Part shown: piece by piece, positions 30,834 through 42,926 of the stretch
How positions within the stretch are numbered: position 1 is the stretch's first letter
Layout: every line of letters starts with the position of its first letter
Assembly (NCBI RefSeq): GCF_900095025.1
Contig: NZ_FMBK01000002.1
Span: 1-64,000, forward strand
DNA length: 64,000 bases
Direction: 5' to 3'
From: Acinetobacter albensis
Lineage (GTDB): Bacteria; Pseudomonadota; Gammaproteobacteria; Pseudomonadales; Moraxellaceae
Notes under the pieces: model-generated
What the model saw: only the letters and a program-made list of their open reading frames with translations
Told to the model about the DNA's origin: nothing
The model's database searches: none
Program-made: the position numbers and the translations under genes

Positions 30834-31826
30834 ATGTCACAAAAAATTATGCAGCAAGTCATCATTACCGAATCGGGTGGCCCAGAAAAATTAGCTTATG
30901 AAGCGGTCGCTATTCCAATTGCACAAGCAGATGAAGTTTTAATAAAAGTACATGCCTTTGGAATCAACCGTCCTGATATCTTGCAACGTCAAGGTTTATA
31001 TCCAATGCCTAAAGGTGTAACACCTGTACCGGGCTTGGAAGTGGCAGGTATTGTGGAAGAAGTGGGAAGTGATGTCACTAAATTCAAAGTGGGTGACAAA
31101 GTTTGTGGTCTAACCAATGGTGGTGGTTATGCAGAATATTGCGTCGTGCCTGAAAGCCAAACATTGAGTATTCCTGAAGGTGTAAGCTTTACTCAAGCCG
31201 CAGCGATTCCCGAAACCTTCTTTACTGTTTGGGCGAACGTCTTTCAAATGGGGCAAGCCAAAGAAGGGGAGACCGTACTTATACATGGCGGAACCAGTGG
31301 TATTGGTACAACTGCGCTTATGTTGTGTAAAGCATTAAGCATTAAAACTTTCGCAACGGTAGGTACTGATGAAAAAGTACAATCAATTTCACATCTAACC
31401 ACGGCTATTAATTATAAAACTCAGGACTTCGAGCAAGTCATCAATGAGAAAACAGAAAATGCAGGTGTTGATGTTATTTTGGATATGGTGGGTGCACCTT
31501 ATTTAGAGAAAAATTTAAATTTGCTGCGTCGTGATGGGCGTTTGGTCTATATTGCTTTTTTGGGGGGGCGTAAAGCCAAAGAGATTAATCTGGGACATAT
31601 CATGATGAAACGTTTGACCATCACGGGTTCGACGATGCGTGCACGTTCTACGGCTGAAAAAGCTGAAATTGCTCAAGGCCTAGAAGATACTGTTGCGCCA
31701 TTTTGGGCGAAAGGGGAATGCTTACCCATGATTTACAAGACCTTTAAATTTGATCAAATTCAAGCTGCACATGCATGCATGGATACGGGTGAACATGTGG
31801 GCAAGATAGTGGTAGACATTATATAA
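30834..31826 (+). CDS. NAD(P)H quinone oxidoreductase (MDR superfamily, PIG3-like)
   Basis: 330 residues. A zinc-free medium-chain reductase with NRPDILQRQG near residue 44, the GLEVAGIVEEVG strand and the NADPH-binding GGTSGIGTTA loop near residue 153. Such enzymes reduce quinones or enoyl compounds with NADPH in the cytoplasm. An AAGGA site precedes the ATG. It is apparently monocistronic. The exact substrate cannot be read from sequence. Confidence 0.9.
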   Translation: MSQKIMQQVIITESGGPEKLAYEAVAIPIAQADEVLIKVHAFGINRPDILQRQGLYPMPKGVTPVPGLEVAGIVEEVGSDVTKFKVGDKVCGLTNGGGYAEYCVVPESQTLSIPEGVSFTQAAAIPETFFTVWANVFQMGQAKEGETVLIHGGTSGIGTTALMLCKALSIKTFATVGTDEKVQSISHLTTAINYKTQDFEQVINEKTENAGVDVILDMVGAPYLEKNLNLLRRDGRLVYIAFLGGRKAKEINLGHIMMKRLTITGSTMRARSTAEKAEIAQGLEDTVAPFWAKGECLPMIYKTFKFDQIQAAHACMDTGEHVGKIVVDII

Positions 31827-31846
31827 AAGAGGTGGGCTAGAAAAAG

Positions 31847-31874
31847 AAAAGCTGAGTGATACTTGGCTTTTTTA
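31847..31874 (+). terminator. Probable terminator after the quinone oxidoreductase
   Basis: AAAAGC...GCTTTTTT forms a stem of about 11 pairs with two G-T wobbles and a 3-base loop, followed by T residues, about 20 bases past the stop. Confidence 0.55.
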
Positions 31875-32037
31875 ATTGAAAAGTATGATAAAAAATCAAA
31901 AAAATCTAAATGTTGATAAATAGTGATCACTATTCGACACAACCTGTCAAAAGTGTGGTGTACATTCACTCTAGATTAAACCTGACTGATTTATTTGGTT
32001 TTCTGGGTTAAAAGTAATACACACTAGAGGGTAGAGC

Positions 32038-32244
32038 GTGAAAATAGTATCGACATCATATACGCGTGCACAAGGTTTTCGAGCACTTAAACGTTTGCAC
32101 AAGGCTATTATTTATAACCGTATATTACATGTTGATTTGCATAAAATGTACAAAGCATTGATTCATTTGGAACGTTATATGGAACGTTTAAATCAGCAAA
32201 AATCTGCAAAAAAAATAAAAGAAAAAAAATTTGATTATGAATAG
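32038..32244 (+). CDS. Small basic hypothetical protein
   Basis: 68 residues from GTG 32038, with an AGAGGG site 6 bases upstream. Helical and strongly basic, ending in a Lys-rich tail (KSAKKIKEKK). No known motif. It stands alone between the oxidoreductase and a WYL regulator. The good site and conventional codon use favour a real gene. Confidence 0.45.
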   Translation: MKIVSTSYTRAQGFRALKRLHKAIIYNRILHVDLHKMYKALIHLERYMERLNQQKSAKKIKEKKFDYE

Positions 32245-32411
32245 ACAGAAGTGTCTGTATTTTTTAGACTGAATTAGGGGAACTGAAATAATTATAATTA
32301 GTTTTAAATTACTTTATTTTAGTGAATAAGATGTCGTCACTAATTTAAAAATGGCAGATTCAACCTGTATTGGTTAAAAATAGTACATATACAAATGTAC
32401 AGTGAGGGAAT

Positions 32412-33320
32412 ATGAAGCGTATTGCTTCAACGCATGAGCGCCTTGCAGAGCGTTTAGCAAATATATTAACCAAATTAAATGTGGGATATCAACTGGGTGT
32501 AGTTGAATTGGCTCAGGAATTTCAGGTGAGTACACGAACAATAGAGCGAGATTTTGATCGCTTGAATTCATACTTACCTTTAATTCAGGATGAAAATAGT
32601 AAGAAATATTCACTTGACCCTCTATATTTAGGGCGTTTTAAGTTGCAAGATATCCAAAATTTTGCTCAACTTTCAGGGATGAGTGAGCTCTATCCTTCTT
32701 TAAATATGTCTTTTTTACGTGGTTTATTGGATGAGCGTGCCAGTCAGGTTTTCTCTGCAAAAGGTTATTATTTTGAAAATGCGGCACAATTTGCTGCACA
32801 TTTTCAAGTTCTTGCAGAAGCGATTCAACAACGTAAGCAAATCCATTTTACTTATAATAACAGGCCACGTTCGGTATATCCTTATCGCTTAATTCATTAT
32901 CAAGGCAATTGGTATTTAGCTGCCACGGCTGAAGAGGAATTGCGTGCCTACCGTTTAAGTAAGATCGATCACGTGACGCAACAAATGGCCACACAATTTG
33001 AACATGATCCTGATATTTTAGCGCAACTTGAAGATGATGAGGGGATTTGGTTTGGTAGAAATAAGCAGGACGTGTTGGTTTCAGTTCGTCCAGAAATGGC
33101 ATTGTATTTTAAGCAGCGTCACTTGCTTCCTGAGCAGACGATAGAGGAAGAAGATACAACTGGAGCACTACTGGTTCGTTGTCAAATTCGCCATGAAATG
33201 CAACTTTTACCTTTAGTGCGTTATTGGATTCCCTATATTAAAATTATTCATCCATCACATTTTCAAGAAAAATTAGAACAGGACTTAAAACTGTATTTAT
33301 CTGCGCCTTTTTTAGGTTGA
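32412..33320 (+). CDS. WYL-domain transcriptional regulator (YafY type)
   Basis: 302 residues. An N-terminal winged helix-turn-helix (about residues 8-60, EFQVSTRTIERDFDRL recognition helix) is followed by a WYL domain around residues 135-190 (KQIHFTYNN, YPYRLIHYQGNWYLAA, YRLSKID). WYL domains sense ligands, sometimes nucleic acids. A GAGGG site precedes the ATG. No adjacent target operon is obvious; the tRNA pair downstream is on the other strand. Confidence 0.88.
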   Translation: MKRIASTHERLAERLANILTKLNVGYQLGVVELAQEFQVSTRTIERDFDRLNSYLPLIQDENSKKYSLDPLYLGRFKLQDIQNFAQLSGMSELYPSLNMSFLRGLLDERASQVFSAKGYYFENAAQFAAHFQVLAEAIQQRKQIHFTYNNRPRSVYPYRLIHYQGNWYLAATAEEELRAYRLSKIDHVTQQMATQFEHDPDILAQLEDDEGIWFGRNKQDVLVSVRPEMALYFKQRHLLPEQTIEEEDTTGALLVRCQIRHEMQLLPLVRYWIPYIKIIHPSHFQEKLEQDLKLYLSAPFLG

Positions 33321-33402
33321 ATCAAGCACATATAAAATCAGGGGGTGATAAGCTCTCTTTTTTTATAGTCATTGATTATTTAAATTTATGAGTTCTAGAC
33401 AT

Positions 33403-33430
33403 AAAAAAACCAGCATTAAGCTGGAATTTT
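33403..33430 (-). terminator. Terminator of the tRNA-Cys/tRNA-Leu transcript
   Basis: On the minus strand TTCCAGC - TTAAT - GCTGG is followed by seven T residues, about 30 bases past the 3' end of tRNA-Leu. Confidence 0.7.
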
Positions 33431-33458
33431 TATTGCACCATTTTAAAAAGTATTAAAA

Positions 33459-33544
33459 TGGTGCCCGAGGCCAGACTCGAACTGGCACGCTTTGTGGGCG
33501 GGGGATTTTAAATCCCCTGTGTCTACCGATTTCACCACTCGGGC
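33459..33544 (-). tRNA. tRNA-Leu (anticodon TAA)
   Basis: The acceptor stem GCCCGAG pairs with CTCGGGC, the discriminator is A and CCA is encoded. The anticodon stem GGGGA/TCCCC encloses the loop TTTAAAA with TAA at positions 34-36. A long variable arm gives the 83-base length (86 with CCA) expected of a class II leucine tRNA. It reads UUA codons. It lies directly downstream of tRNA-Cys in one transcript. Confidence 0.95.
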
Positions 33545-33556
33545 ATTGTACAAGAT

Positions 33557-33630
33557 TGGAGGCGGAGGTCGGAATCGAACCGGCGTACACGGAGTTGCAG
33601 TCCGCTGCATGACCACTCTGCCACCCCGCC
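33557..33630 (-). tRNA. tRNA-Cys (anticodon GCA)
   Basis: The acceptor GGCGGGG pairs with CTCCGCC with one G-T, the discriminator is T and CCA is encoded. The anticodon stem GCGGA/TCCGT encloses CTGCAAC with GCA. The T arm GGTTCGATTCC is canonical. It is 12 bases upstream of tRNA-Leu. Confidence 0.95.
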
Positions 33631-33781
33631 ATCTCTTGTGTTGCACATATTAGCAATCTTTGAAAAAAAAACAATACTATAAATCGTGTAGATGCACATA
33701 AATTCGGCATATAGAATAAAATTGAGCAAATAATCATGTATTATTTGCGAAATTGATTCATATCTACTTTGGAGATGTGCC

Positions 33782-34630
33782 GTGGCATTAGTTTTAGATG
33801 GTCGTGCATTGGCGAAAAACATTGAAGCTGACTTGTTAACACGTGTAGAAGCGTTAAAAGCCAAAACAGGTCGTACCCCGATTCTTGCAACCATTTTGGT
33901 CGGTGATGATGGTGCATCTGCGACTTATGTACGCATGAAAGGCAATGCTTGCCGTCGTGTGGGTATGGATTCACTTAAAGTTGAGTTAGGCAAAGAAACA
34001 ACAACTGAGCAATTATTGGCAGAAATTGAAAAACTCAACGCCAATCCAGATGTTCACGGGATTTTATTGCAACATCCTGTACCTGAACAAATTGATGAGC
34101 GTGCATGTTTCGATGCAATCTCGCTAGCAAAAGATGTCGATGGTGTAACTTGCTTGGGTTACGGCCGTATGGCGATGGGTGAGGCCGCGTATGGTTCAGC
34201 AACACCTGCGGGCATCATGACGATTTTAAAAGAAAATAAGATCGAAATTGCAGGTCTACATGCAGTGGTTGTTGGACGCTCTGCAATTTTGGGTAAACCT
34301 ATGGCTGCGATGTTGCTGCAAGCCAATGCAACCGTAACGATTTGCCATTCACGCACCAAAAATCTTCCAGAACTTGTAAAACAAGCGGATATTATTGTCG
34401 GTGCGGTAGGTAAAGCTGAATTGATCCAAAAAGACTGGATTAAACAAGGCGCTGTGGTGGTCGATGCCGGTTTCCATCCACGGGATGGTGGTGGTGTGGG
34501 TGATATTCAGTTAGTGGGTATTGAAGATGTGGCTTCTGCCTATACACCTGTTCCGGGTGGTGTAGGGCCAATGACCATTACCACGCTGATTCGTCAAACG
34601 GTTGAAGCTGCTGAAAAAGCTTTAGGTTAA
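33782..34630 (+). CDS. folD: Bifunctional methylene-THF dehydrogenase / methenyl-THF cyclohydrolase
   Basis: 282 residues from GTG 33782. Active-site Tyr49 and Lys53 lie in the segment YVRMK, and the LLQHPVP, DVDGVT and GRSAILGKP signatures are in order. It interconverts 5,10-methylene-, 5,10-methenyl- and 10-formyl-tetrahydrofolate with NADP in the cytoplasm. The standard length and monocistronic position suggest housekeeping expression. Confidence 0.97.
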   Translation: MALVLDGRALAKNIEADLLTRVEALKAKTGRTPILATILVGDDGASATYVRMKGNACRRVGMDSLKVELGKETTTEQLLAEIEKLNANPDVHGILLQHPVPEQIDERACFDAISLAKDVDGVTCLGYGRMAMGEAAYGSATPAGIMTILKENKIEIAGLHAVVVGRSAILGKPMAAMLLQANATVTICHSRTKNLPELVKQADIIVGAVGKAELIQKDWIKQGAVVVDAGFHPRDGGGVGDIQLVGIEDVASAYTPVPGGVGPMTITTLIRQTVEAAEKALG

Positions 34631-34639
34631 TTTTTATAA

Positions 34640-34674
34640 GACTCCAAAATCAGTTTTATATTGGTTTTGGAGTC
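34640..34674 (+). terminator. Hairpin after folD
   Basis: GACTCCAAAA and TTTTGGAGTC form a perfect 10-base stem 9 bases past the folD stop. No T tract follows, so termination may be weak. Confidence 0.5.
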
Positions 34675-34788
34675 GTGATATCGTCATTTGCTGCTGTTCG
34701 AGGCAGGACTAAATTCGATAAAAATGTTTCTGCGAAGTATTAAATAAATGATGGTTTCAGTCGAGTTCAGCAAATGGCAATGGTTTTG

Positions 34789-34814
34789 CCTACTTTTGTC
34801 GAAACAAAAGTAGG
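34789..34814. repeat. Interspersed-repeat-like inverted repeat
   Basis: CCTACTTTTG - TCGAAA - CAAAAGTAGG is a perfect 10-base inverted repeat inside a G/C-richer tract (about 34740-34870). This tract resembles noncoding repeats I recall in Acinetobacter and other Gammaproteobacteria. It could be a REP-like element or a transcript hairpin. It lies between folD and a methyltransferase gene. Confidence 0.5.
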
Positions 34815-34896
34815 TCGAACCGAAGGTTATGCACATCATGCGTCTTAACGTGTAAGACCCCGTCGTGCGTTTATTAAAAAATTCAACAAATATAAA

Positions 34897-35571
34897 GTGT
34901 CCATGACCTGTACTTTCCAATTTCCTCAAGCACCCGAGCATCTGCTCAAAGCCTTGCATGAGGTGATTCCAAATTGTGAGCTTTTAGCTCAGCAACTTCC
35001 TGAGACACCCATTTCACTGTGGCTCATTCCACCCGTATTCCCAATCGATCGCTTGGATGATGAAGTCATTCGTCGTATTTGGAATGATACACCGTATTGG
35101 ATTTTTTGCTGGGCATCTGGTTTAGCCATGGCGCAGTGGTTGTTGGCCGAGCCACATCATGTTAAAGATAAAGTTGTTTTAGACTTTGGGGCCGGTTCTG
35201 GAGTGGTGGCAATTGCTGCGAAAATGGCAGGTGCAAAACGCGTGATCTGTTGTGATATCGATCAGGTAAGTCTAGACGCTTGTCGTGCTAATGCAGGGCT
35301 GAATAATGTTGAACTCGAATATTTAGAGGATTTATATCAAGCTGAGCAAGTCGATGTGCTTCTAGCTGCGGATGTACTCTATGATCAATGCAATCGATAT
35401 TTCTTGGATGAATTTTTAAAATTCACATCAGAGGTGTGGGTGGCAGATAGTCGAGTGAAAAACTTTAGTCATCCAAAATACCAAAAACTAGAGGAACGTA
35501 GTGCCACGACTTGGCCCGATTTGGATGAATCTAAAGAGTTTCGGAATGTCAGTTTTTATAAGACGCTGTAA
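34897..35571 (+). CDS. Class I SAM-dependent methyltransferase (METTL20/ETFB-lysine type)
   Basis: 224 residues. SAM-binding motif I reads DFGAGSGVVAI (about 96-106), the acidic residue ends the next strand (CCDID), and the post-II segment is DVLLAADVLYD. The N-terminal PYWIFCWASGLAMAQWLL is typical of small protein-lysine methyltransferases acting on electron-transfer flavoprotein beta. Start is uncertain: GTG 34897 or ATG 34903; neither has a strong site. The substrate is inferred from resemblance only. Confidence 0.75.
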   Translation: MSMTCTFQFPQAPEHLLKALHEVIPNCELLAQQLPETPISLWLIPPVFPIDRLDDEVIRRIWNDTPYWIFCWASGLAMAQWLLAEPHHVKDKVVLDFGAGSGVVAIAAKMAGAKRVICCDIDQVSLDACRANAGLNNVELEYLEDLYQAEQVDVLLAADVLYDQCNRYFLDEFLKFTSEVWVADSRVKNFSHPKYQKLEERSATTWPDLDESKEFRNVSFYKTL

Positions 35572-35598
35572 ATTGCATCCTAATTTTTTAATAATCGA

Positions 35599-36024
35599 TT
35601 AAGAACAAGTATAACGAACCACGCGTAATGTACTTGGACGTGCATCTAAAGCCTGTCGAGTCGCGTAATCTTCGCTATTATGTAAATCAGGGGTATTGCT
35701 TAAGCCAATACTGGTTCGGCTTTGTCCAATTTGACGACCAAACTTTTCAGTCTGTAGGGCAGGATTCGCAATTTCATTGGTGCTTAGAATATTTATTGTA
35801 TATTGCTTATTCATCCCTAAAACTTTTTGACAAGCCCGCTGTAATTTAGTCTCGTCCATATTTTGATTTTGACGTCCTGCCAATGTGTAGGCTAAGGTTG
35901 CTGAATTGCTAGATTGATTTTCAATTTGATAACCGACATTGCCGTTATATGGGCGCGGGGTACTTTGACAAGCGGCTAAACCCAGTGCACTAACTACAAA
36001 TAAAAATAAAATATAATTTTTCAT
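35599..36024 (-). CDS. Small hypothetical lipoprotein
   Basis: 141 residues from the ATG at 36024, which has an AGGAAG site 6 bases upstream; the longer ORF frame upstream lacks one. A lipoprotein signal with lipobox LAAC at about residues 16-19 is followed by a hydrophilic mature part and a C-terminal Cys (VVRYTCS). I do not recognise the family. Expected location is the periplasmic face of a membrane. It is divergent from glpK. Confidence 0.7.
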   Translation of the reverse strand: MKNYILFLFVVSALGLAACQSTPRPYNGNVGYQIENQSSNSATLAYTLAGRQNQNMDETKLQRACQKVLGMNKQYTINILSTNEIANPALQTEKFGRQIGQSRTSIGLSNTPDLHNSEDYATRQALDARPSTLRVVRYTCS

Positions 36025-37877
<1,853 letters not shown>

Positions 37878-38150
37878 TTTTTATCATCTAATTTAAAGCC
37901 TATTGATCTTTTACCTATGTTTAGGATGGTCGTCTTTGTAGTTTTCCAAGACGTATTTATGAAAGTGATACAGTATTTTTATTGCTTAGGTTTGGCTAAG
38001 ATTTCCCTCTATGAGGTGTGATAAAACTTGATCACAAGGTCAAGATGATCTGGATTCATGTTTTATCTAAGGCATTTTCACCGATAAGCTCTTGTATAGC
38101 CAAAATATTAACAGAGCCTCATGTCTTTTTAATCAAATAAGGATAACGCA

Positions 38151-38915
38151 GTGAGTTTGATGCTTCGTCAACAGCAAACACTCGATTTGGTTCGAGAACG
38201 TGGTTATATCAGCATTGATGAGCTTGCACAGCATTTTGATGTCACGCCACAAACGATACGTCGTGATATTAATCAGCTTGCAGATGCTGGACTATTGAAG
38301 CGTTACCATGGTGGAGCGGCATCTTCTGATTCAAGTGTAGAAAATACCACTTACATCATGCGTGCTGGTCAACAATCAGAAGAAAAGCATCGAATTGCTG
38401 AAGCTGTGGCTGCAGCAGTCCCTGATCATGCATCTTTGTTTATTAATATTGGCACCACGACTGAAGCAATTGCTCATGCACTCTTAAATCATCAAGGCTT
38501 AAAAGTCATTACCAATAATTTGAACGTGGCTAAAATCTTGAGTGCCAAAGCAGATTTTGAAGTGCTCATCGCCAGTGGTCAAGTTCGCCCAGATGGGGGG
38601 GTGATTGGACAAGCAACAGCGGAATTTTTCAAACAATTTAAAGTTGATTATGCGTTGGTTGGCATCAGTGGAATTGATGAAGACGGAACATTACTAGACT
38701 TCGATTTTCAGGAAGTTTGTGTTTCACAACAAATTATTTTGGGTGCTCGGCATGTTTTTCTGGCTGCGGATCATAGTAAATTTGGACGTAATGCCATGAA
38801 CCGTTTAGGTGTTTTAAGTGAAGTCGATCGACTATTCACAGACTGTATGCCTGAAGCAAAATATAATAAAATCATTCAAGAATCAGGTGTAATATTAAGT
38901 ATTGCTGAATCGTAA
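38151..38915 (+). CDS. glpR: DeoR-family regulator, probable glycerol-3-phosphate repressor
   Basis: 254 residues from GTG 38151 with an AAGGA site. N-terminal DeoR helix-turn-helix (about 19-55, [20 protein letters not shown]) followed by the KRYHGGA hinge and a C-terminal sugar-phosphate sensor fold ([28 protein letters not shown]). Located between glpK and glpD, it is the likely repressor of both, released by glycerol 3-phosphate. The gene name rests on context plus family. Confidence 0.85.
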   Translation: MSLMLRQQQTLDLVRERGYISIDELAQHFDVTPQTIRRDINQLADAGLLKRYHGGAASSDSSVENTTYIMRAGQQSEEKHRIAEAVAAAVPDHASLFINIGTTTEAIAHALLNHQGLKVITNNLNVAKILSAKADFEVLIASGQVRPDGGVIGQATAEFFKQFKVDYALVGISGIDEDGTLLDFDFQEVCVSQQIILGARHVFLAADHSKFGRNAMNRLGVLSEVDRLFTDCMPEAKYNKIIQESGVILSIAES

Positions 38916-39060
38916 ATATTCAATTTCGAATATAATAGAATTTTAATGATCAAAAAAACATTCGTTTTTAATCCAAATTATCGTGTTTCTTATTGTTTTA
39001 TTTTAAAAATAATGTTTAAATTTTCATAATTGAAAAATAATGAAAATATAGGGGTCTAAT

Positions 39061-40593
39061 ATGAACACATCTACGCACGTAAATGAAAAAATTTATGACC
39101 TCGCAATTATTGGTGGTGGAATTAATGGGGTGGGCATTGCTGTAGATGCAGCAGGTCGTGGCTTATCGGTTTTTTTATGCGAACAAGATGACTTAGCCAG
39201 TCATACTTCATCTGCCAGTAGTAAACTGATTCATGGTGGTTTACGCTATTTGGAACATAAAGAATTTCGTTTGGTGCGTGAAGCGCTTGCTGAGCGTGAA
39301 GTTTTATTAGAAAAAGCACCGCATGTGATTCGACCTATGCGTTTTATTATGCCGCATCGTCCACATTTACGTCCTGCATGGTTGATTCGTACAGGTTTAT
39401 TTTTTTATGACCATTTGGGTAAGCGTAAAAAATTACTGGGGTCAAACAACGTATATTTTAAAGCAGATAGCCCGTTAAATGCAGCGATTACGCAAGGCTT
39501 TGAATATTCAGATTGTGCAGTGGATGATGCGCGTTTGGTGGTTTTAAATGCGGTACAAGCACGTGAAAAAGGCGCAAATGTTGTAACGCGTACCCGTTGT
39601 ATTTCAGCACATCGTGAAAATGAACTGTGGGTAGTCCATTTGGAAAGCAAACAACAGGGCAAATATCAGATTAAAGCCAAAGCTTTGGTCAATGCAGCAG
39701 GGCCTTGGGTCGCAAAATTCATCCATGAAGACTTACATTTGAAATCGCCTTATGGTATTCGATTAATTCAAGGCAGTCACATTATTGTGCCTAAACTGTT
39801 TGATGGAGATAAAGCCTTTATCATGCAAAATGATGATCGTCGTATCATTTTTGCAATTCCTTATTTAGATAAATTCACCATGATTGGAACAACGGATCGT
39901 GAATATTCAGGTGATCCCGCTTTAGTTCAAATTAGTCCTGAGGAGATTGATTATTTGCTCAGTGTAAGTAATGCGCATTTTAAGAAACAGCTCAAGCCTC
40001 AAGAGATTATCAGTACTTTTGCAGGCGTGAGACCTTTATGTGATGATGAGTCAGATAACCCTTCTGCCATTACCCGTGACTATACTTTGGCCTTGTCGAA
40101 AGTACAAAAGGGAGAAGCACCACTTTTATCTGTATTTGGTGGAAAACTGACAACTTATCGTAAGTTGGCTGAATCTGCACTTCTACAATTAAAACCTTTT
40201 TTCCCACACATGCAGGGGAAGTGGACGGCTCATCATTCTTTACCAGGGGGCGAGCAGATGGGAACGGTAGAGGAGTTAGCAGAAAAAATTCAGCAACAGA
40301 TTACAGATGCACCTGATGCCTTAACAAGTCGTTGGGCGTCTGCTTATGGCTCACGTATTTGGCAGATCGTGGGAGCGATTGATTCTGTAACTGAGTTGGG
40401 TCAGAATTTTGGGCATGGTTTATTTGCCAAAGAAGTTGATTATTTGATTGATCAAGAATGGGCTGTACTGAGTGAAGATATTTTAAAGCGTCGCACCAAA
40501 CTTTATTTGGAATTTGAGCCAGATCAAGTTGAAGGGTTGGATGAGTATTTAGTCGAGAGTCATAAGCGTCGATCGCAAGAAATTGCAGCTTAA
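39061..40593 (+). CDS. glpD: Aerobic glycerol-3-phosphate dehydrogenase
   Basis: 510 residues. The FAD-binding GGGINGVG (18-25) is near the N-terminus, followed by SSASSKLIHGGLRYLE and, later, GTTDREYSGDP and the FAGVRPL segment. It is a peripheral inner-membrane flavoenzyme that oxidises glycerol 3-phosphate to dihydroxyacetone phosphate, feeding electrons to ubiquinone. With GlpK it completes glycerol entry into glycolysis/gluconeogenesis. A terminator shared with pckG follows. Confidence 0.96.
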   Translation: MNTSTHVNEKIYDLAIIGGGINGVGIAVDAAGRGLSVFLCEQDDLASHTSSASSKLIHGGLRYLEHKEFRLVREALAEREVLLEKAPHVIRPMRFIMPHRPHLRPAWLIRTGLFFYDHLGKRKKLLGSNNVYFKADSPLNAAITQGFEYSDCAVDDARLVVLNAVQAREKGANVVTRTRCISAHRENELWVVHLESKQQGKYQIKAKALVNAAGPWVAKFIHEDLHLKSPYGIRLIQGSHIIVPKLFDGDKAFIMQNDDRRIIFAIPYLDKFTMIGTTDREYSGDPALVQISPEEIDYLLSVSNAHFKKQLKPQEIISTFAGVRPLCDDESDNPSAITRDYTLALSKVQKGEAPLLSVFGGKLTTYRKLAESALLQLKPFFPHMQGKWTAHHSLPGGEQMGTVEELAEKIQQQITDAPDALTSRWASAYGSRIWQIVGAIDSVTELGQNFGHGLFAKEVDYLIDQEWAVLSEDILKRRTKLYLEFEPDQVEGLDEYLVESHKRRSQEIAA

Positions 40594-40631
40594 TACTCAG
40601 ATCAATCGTTAATCTTAAATCATCTAAAAAT

Positions 40632-40660
40632 AAAAAGGCCGCAAATAAGCGGCCTTTTTA
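40632..40660. terminator. Bidirectional terminator between glpD and pckG
   Basis: AAAAAGGCCGC - AAATAA - GCGGCCTTTTT forms a perfect G/C-rich stem with tracts on both sides, between the convergent genes. Confidence 0.9.
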
Positions 40661-40676
40661 TGGTATTCATCAGTAA

Positions 40677-42509
40677 TTAAACAGAAGTTTTAACTGCTTC
40701 TAAAAGTTCATTTTGACGAGTTTTAAGTGCAGCAGGCAAGCGTTCACCAAGTTTGCTAAACAATTCAGTGTGGCTTTCCAGTTCTTTAATCCACTGTTCT
40801 TTGTCTTGCGCTGTCACAGTATTGAATTGCTCTTTAGAAAAATCGATACCTGACCAGTTCAATTGTTCGTAAGTTGGAACTAAACCAATTGGCGTTTCAA
40901 CGGCATCAGCACGGCCTTCACAACGATCAATCATCCACTCAAGAACACGCATGTTTTGACCAAAACCAGGCCATACGAAGTTACCTTCAGCATCACGACG
41001 GAACCAGTTTACATTGAAAATTTTAGGAAGTTTGTTGCCAGCAGCTTCAGCTTTTGCACCAACTTGTTCACCAAGCTCTAACCAATGGCTAAAATAATCT
41101 GCCATGTTATAGCCAGCAAATGGAAGCATCGCAAACGGATCACGACGTACAATACCTTGTTGACCAACAGCAGCAGCAGTCGTTTCAGAACCCATTGTTG
41201 CTGCTTTATAAACGCCATCTACCCAGTCAAATGCTTCAGACACTAAAGGTACTGTATCTGCACGACGACCACCGAAAATGAAGGCAGAAATTGGTACACC
41301 TGCTGGATTTTCCCAGTCAGCATCAATAGATGGACATTGACCCGCAGCTACTGTGAAGCGCGCATTTGGATGCGCCGCTTTTTCACCCGCTACATGTGGC
41401 TGACCTTTCCAGTTGGTTAGGTTAGCTGGTGCTTCTTTGGTCAAACCTTCCCACCATACTTCACCGTTATCAGTTACAGCAACGTTGGTGTAAATGACAT
41501 CTTTATTTAAAGTTGCCATGCAGTTTGGATTGGTCTTGGTGTTTGTGCCTGGTGCAACACCGAAGAAACCTGCTTCAGGGTTAATCGCGTATAAACGACC
41601 ATCTTCACCTGGTTTAATCCAAGCAATATCGTCACCGACAGTTTCGATTTTCCAGCCTTCATAGCCTGCTGGTGGAATGAGCATTGCAAAGTTGGTTTTA
41701 CCACACGCAGAAGGGAATGCAGCTGCGATATAATGTTTTTCACCTTGTGGATTGGTCACGCCAAGGATCAACATATGTTCAGCTAACCAGCCTTGTTGAC
41801 GACCCATAGCCGATGCAATACGTAAAGCTAGACATTTTTTACCTAATAATGCATTGCCGCCGTAACCTGAACCATAAGACCAGATTTCACGGGTTTCTGG
41901 ATAATGCACGATATATTTTTCAGGATTGCAAGGCCATGCAACGTCTTTTTGATCAGCTTCAAGCGGAGCGCCCACAGTGTGTACACATGGAATAAACTCG
42001 CCATCTGTACCTAAAACATCATAAACAGCTTTACCCATACGAGCCATTTTCGACATGCTGACAGCCACATAAGGAGAGTCAGTCAATTCGATACCAATGT
42101 GGGCAATATGTGAACCTAAAGGACCCATAGAGAAAGGCACAACGTATAAAGTACGTCCTTTCATTGAACCTTCAAATAAACCATTTAAGCGAGTACGCAT
42201 TTCAGCTGGTGCTTCCCAGTTGTTGGTTGCGCCTGCGTCTTCTTGGTTTTCAGAACAAATATAAGTACGACCTTCAACACGAGCAACATCAGAAGGATCA
42301 GAATTGGCTAAGTAAGAACCAGGGTGCTTGTCTTGGTTAAGCGCTTGCATGGTGCCGTTAGCGATCATCAAGTCGATATAACGTTGATATTCTTCTGCGC
42401 TACCGTCACACCATTCAATCTTTGCTGGTTTCGTTAATTTTGCAATTTCTTCAACCCAGGCAATAAGCTTAGGGTGACGAACGAATTCTGGTGCGTTCAC
42501 TTGGGTCAT
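40677..42509 (-). CDS. pckG: Phosphoenolpyruvate carboxykinase (GTP)
   Basis: 610 residues from the ATG at 42509 (MTQVNAPEF); an upstream in-frame ATG at 42548 would add 13 unlikely residues. It shows the active-site Cys within the kinase-1a loop ([12 protein letters not shown]) and the [12 protein letters not shown] segment characteristic of the GTP-dependent class, unlike the ATP-type PckA of enteric bacteria. It converts oxaloacetate to PEP, the first committed step of gluconeogenesis from TCA intermediates. It faces glpD. Confidence 0.96.
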   Translation of the reverse strand: MTQVNAPEFVRHPKLIAWVEEIAKLTKPAKIEWCDGSAEEYQRYIDLMIANGTMQALNQDKHPGSYLANSDPSDVARVEGRTYICSENQEDAGATNNWEAPAEMRTRLNGLFEGSMKGRTLYVVPFSMGPLGSHIAHIGIELTDSPYVAVSMSKMARMGKAVYDVLGTDGEFIPCVHTVGAPLEADQKDVAWPCNPEKYIVHYPETREIWSYGSGYGGNALLGKKCLALRIASAMGRQQGWLAEHMLILGVTNPQGEKHYIAAAFPSACGKTNFAMLIPPAGYEGWKIETVGDDIAWIKPGEDGRLYAINPEAGFFGVAPGTNTKTNPNCMATLNKDVIYTNVAVTDNGEVWWEGLTKEAPANLTNWKGQPHVAGEKAAHPNARFTVAAGQCPSIDADWENPAGVPISAFIFGGRRADTVPLVSEAFDWVDGVYKAATMGSETTAAAVGQQGIVRRDPFAMLPFAGYNMADYFSHWLELGEQVGAKAEAAGNKLPKIFNVNWFRRDAEGNFVWPGFGQNMRVLEWMIDRCEGRADAVETPIGLVPTYEQLNWSGIDFSKEQFNTVTAQDKEQWIKELESHTELFSKLGERLPAALKTRQNELLEAVKTSV

Positions 42510-42926
42510 GGTGAGGCCTATCTCAAATGTGTACAGTTGTATGTACAAATAATCATCTAAATGATGGGATACACCATTCAGATTTTATGTATGAAAAAAA
42601 GTGGCTGTATTAAAGCATAAAATCATGAAAAAAATAAGACTAAAGCGGTATTATCAATTGAAGGTGATTTTTTATTTAATCTGAATTTAATTTATATTTA
42701 ACAATTATTTATGGGTTTTTGTCTCGCTTATTTTGTATATTTATTATTTTAATGAGTAATATTTATTTTGGTTATGTTTTTTTAAAACAAGTATTTAGAT
42801 TAAATTTTTTTATGAGAATTATTATTGATTAAATGAATCAATATTATTCGAATTTTACATAACAATGCTTTTAATTGTTGATAAATTGGACAAAATTAGA
42901 GCAACTACTTGAAATAGGTTTAAAAC
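42510..42926. promoter_or_regulatory. Divergent A/T-rich region between pckG and a lipid kinase gene
   Basis: About 420 bases with no credible ORF and no hairpin. It must hold the promoters of pckG (leftward) and the kinase/phosphoesterase pair (rightward). The composition makes individual -10/-35 matches uninformative. Confidence 0.5.

Noticed and set aside
33459..33630. tRNA-Leu/Cys pair as an integration site for a genomic island
   Set aside because: Both flanks are ordinary core genes (WYL regulator, folD) with no integrase and no repeated tRNA 3' end.
33443..33894. Minus-strand ORFs of 67-120 codons over the tRNA genes and folD start
   Set aside because: The sequence is explained by tRNA-Leu, tRNA-Cys and folD; the ORFs cross structural RNA genes.
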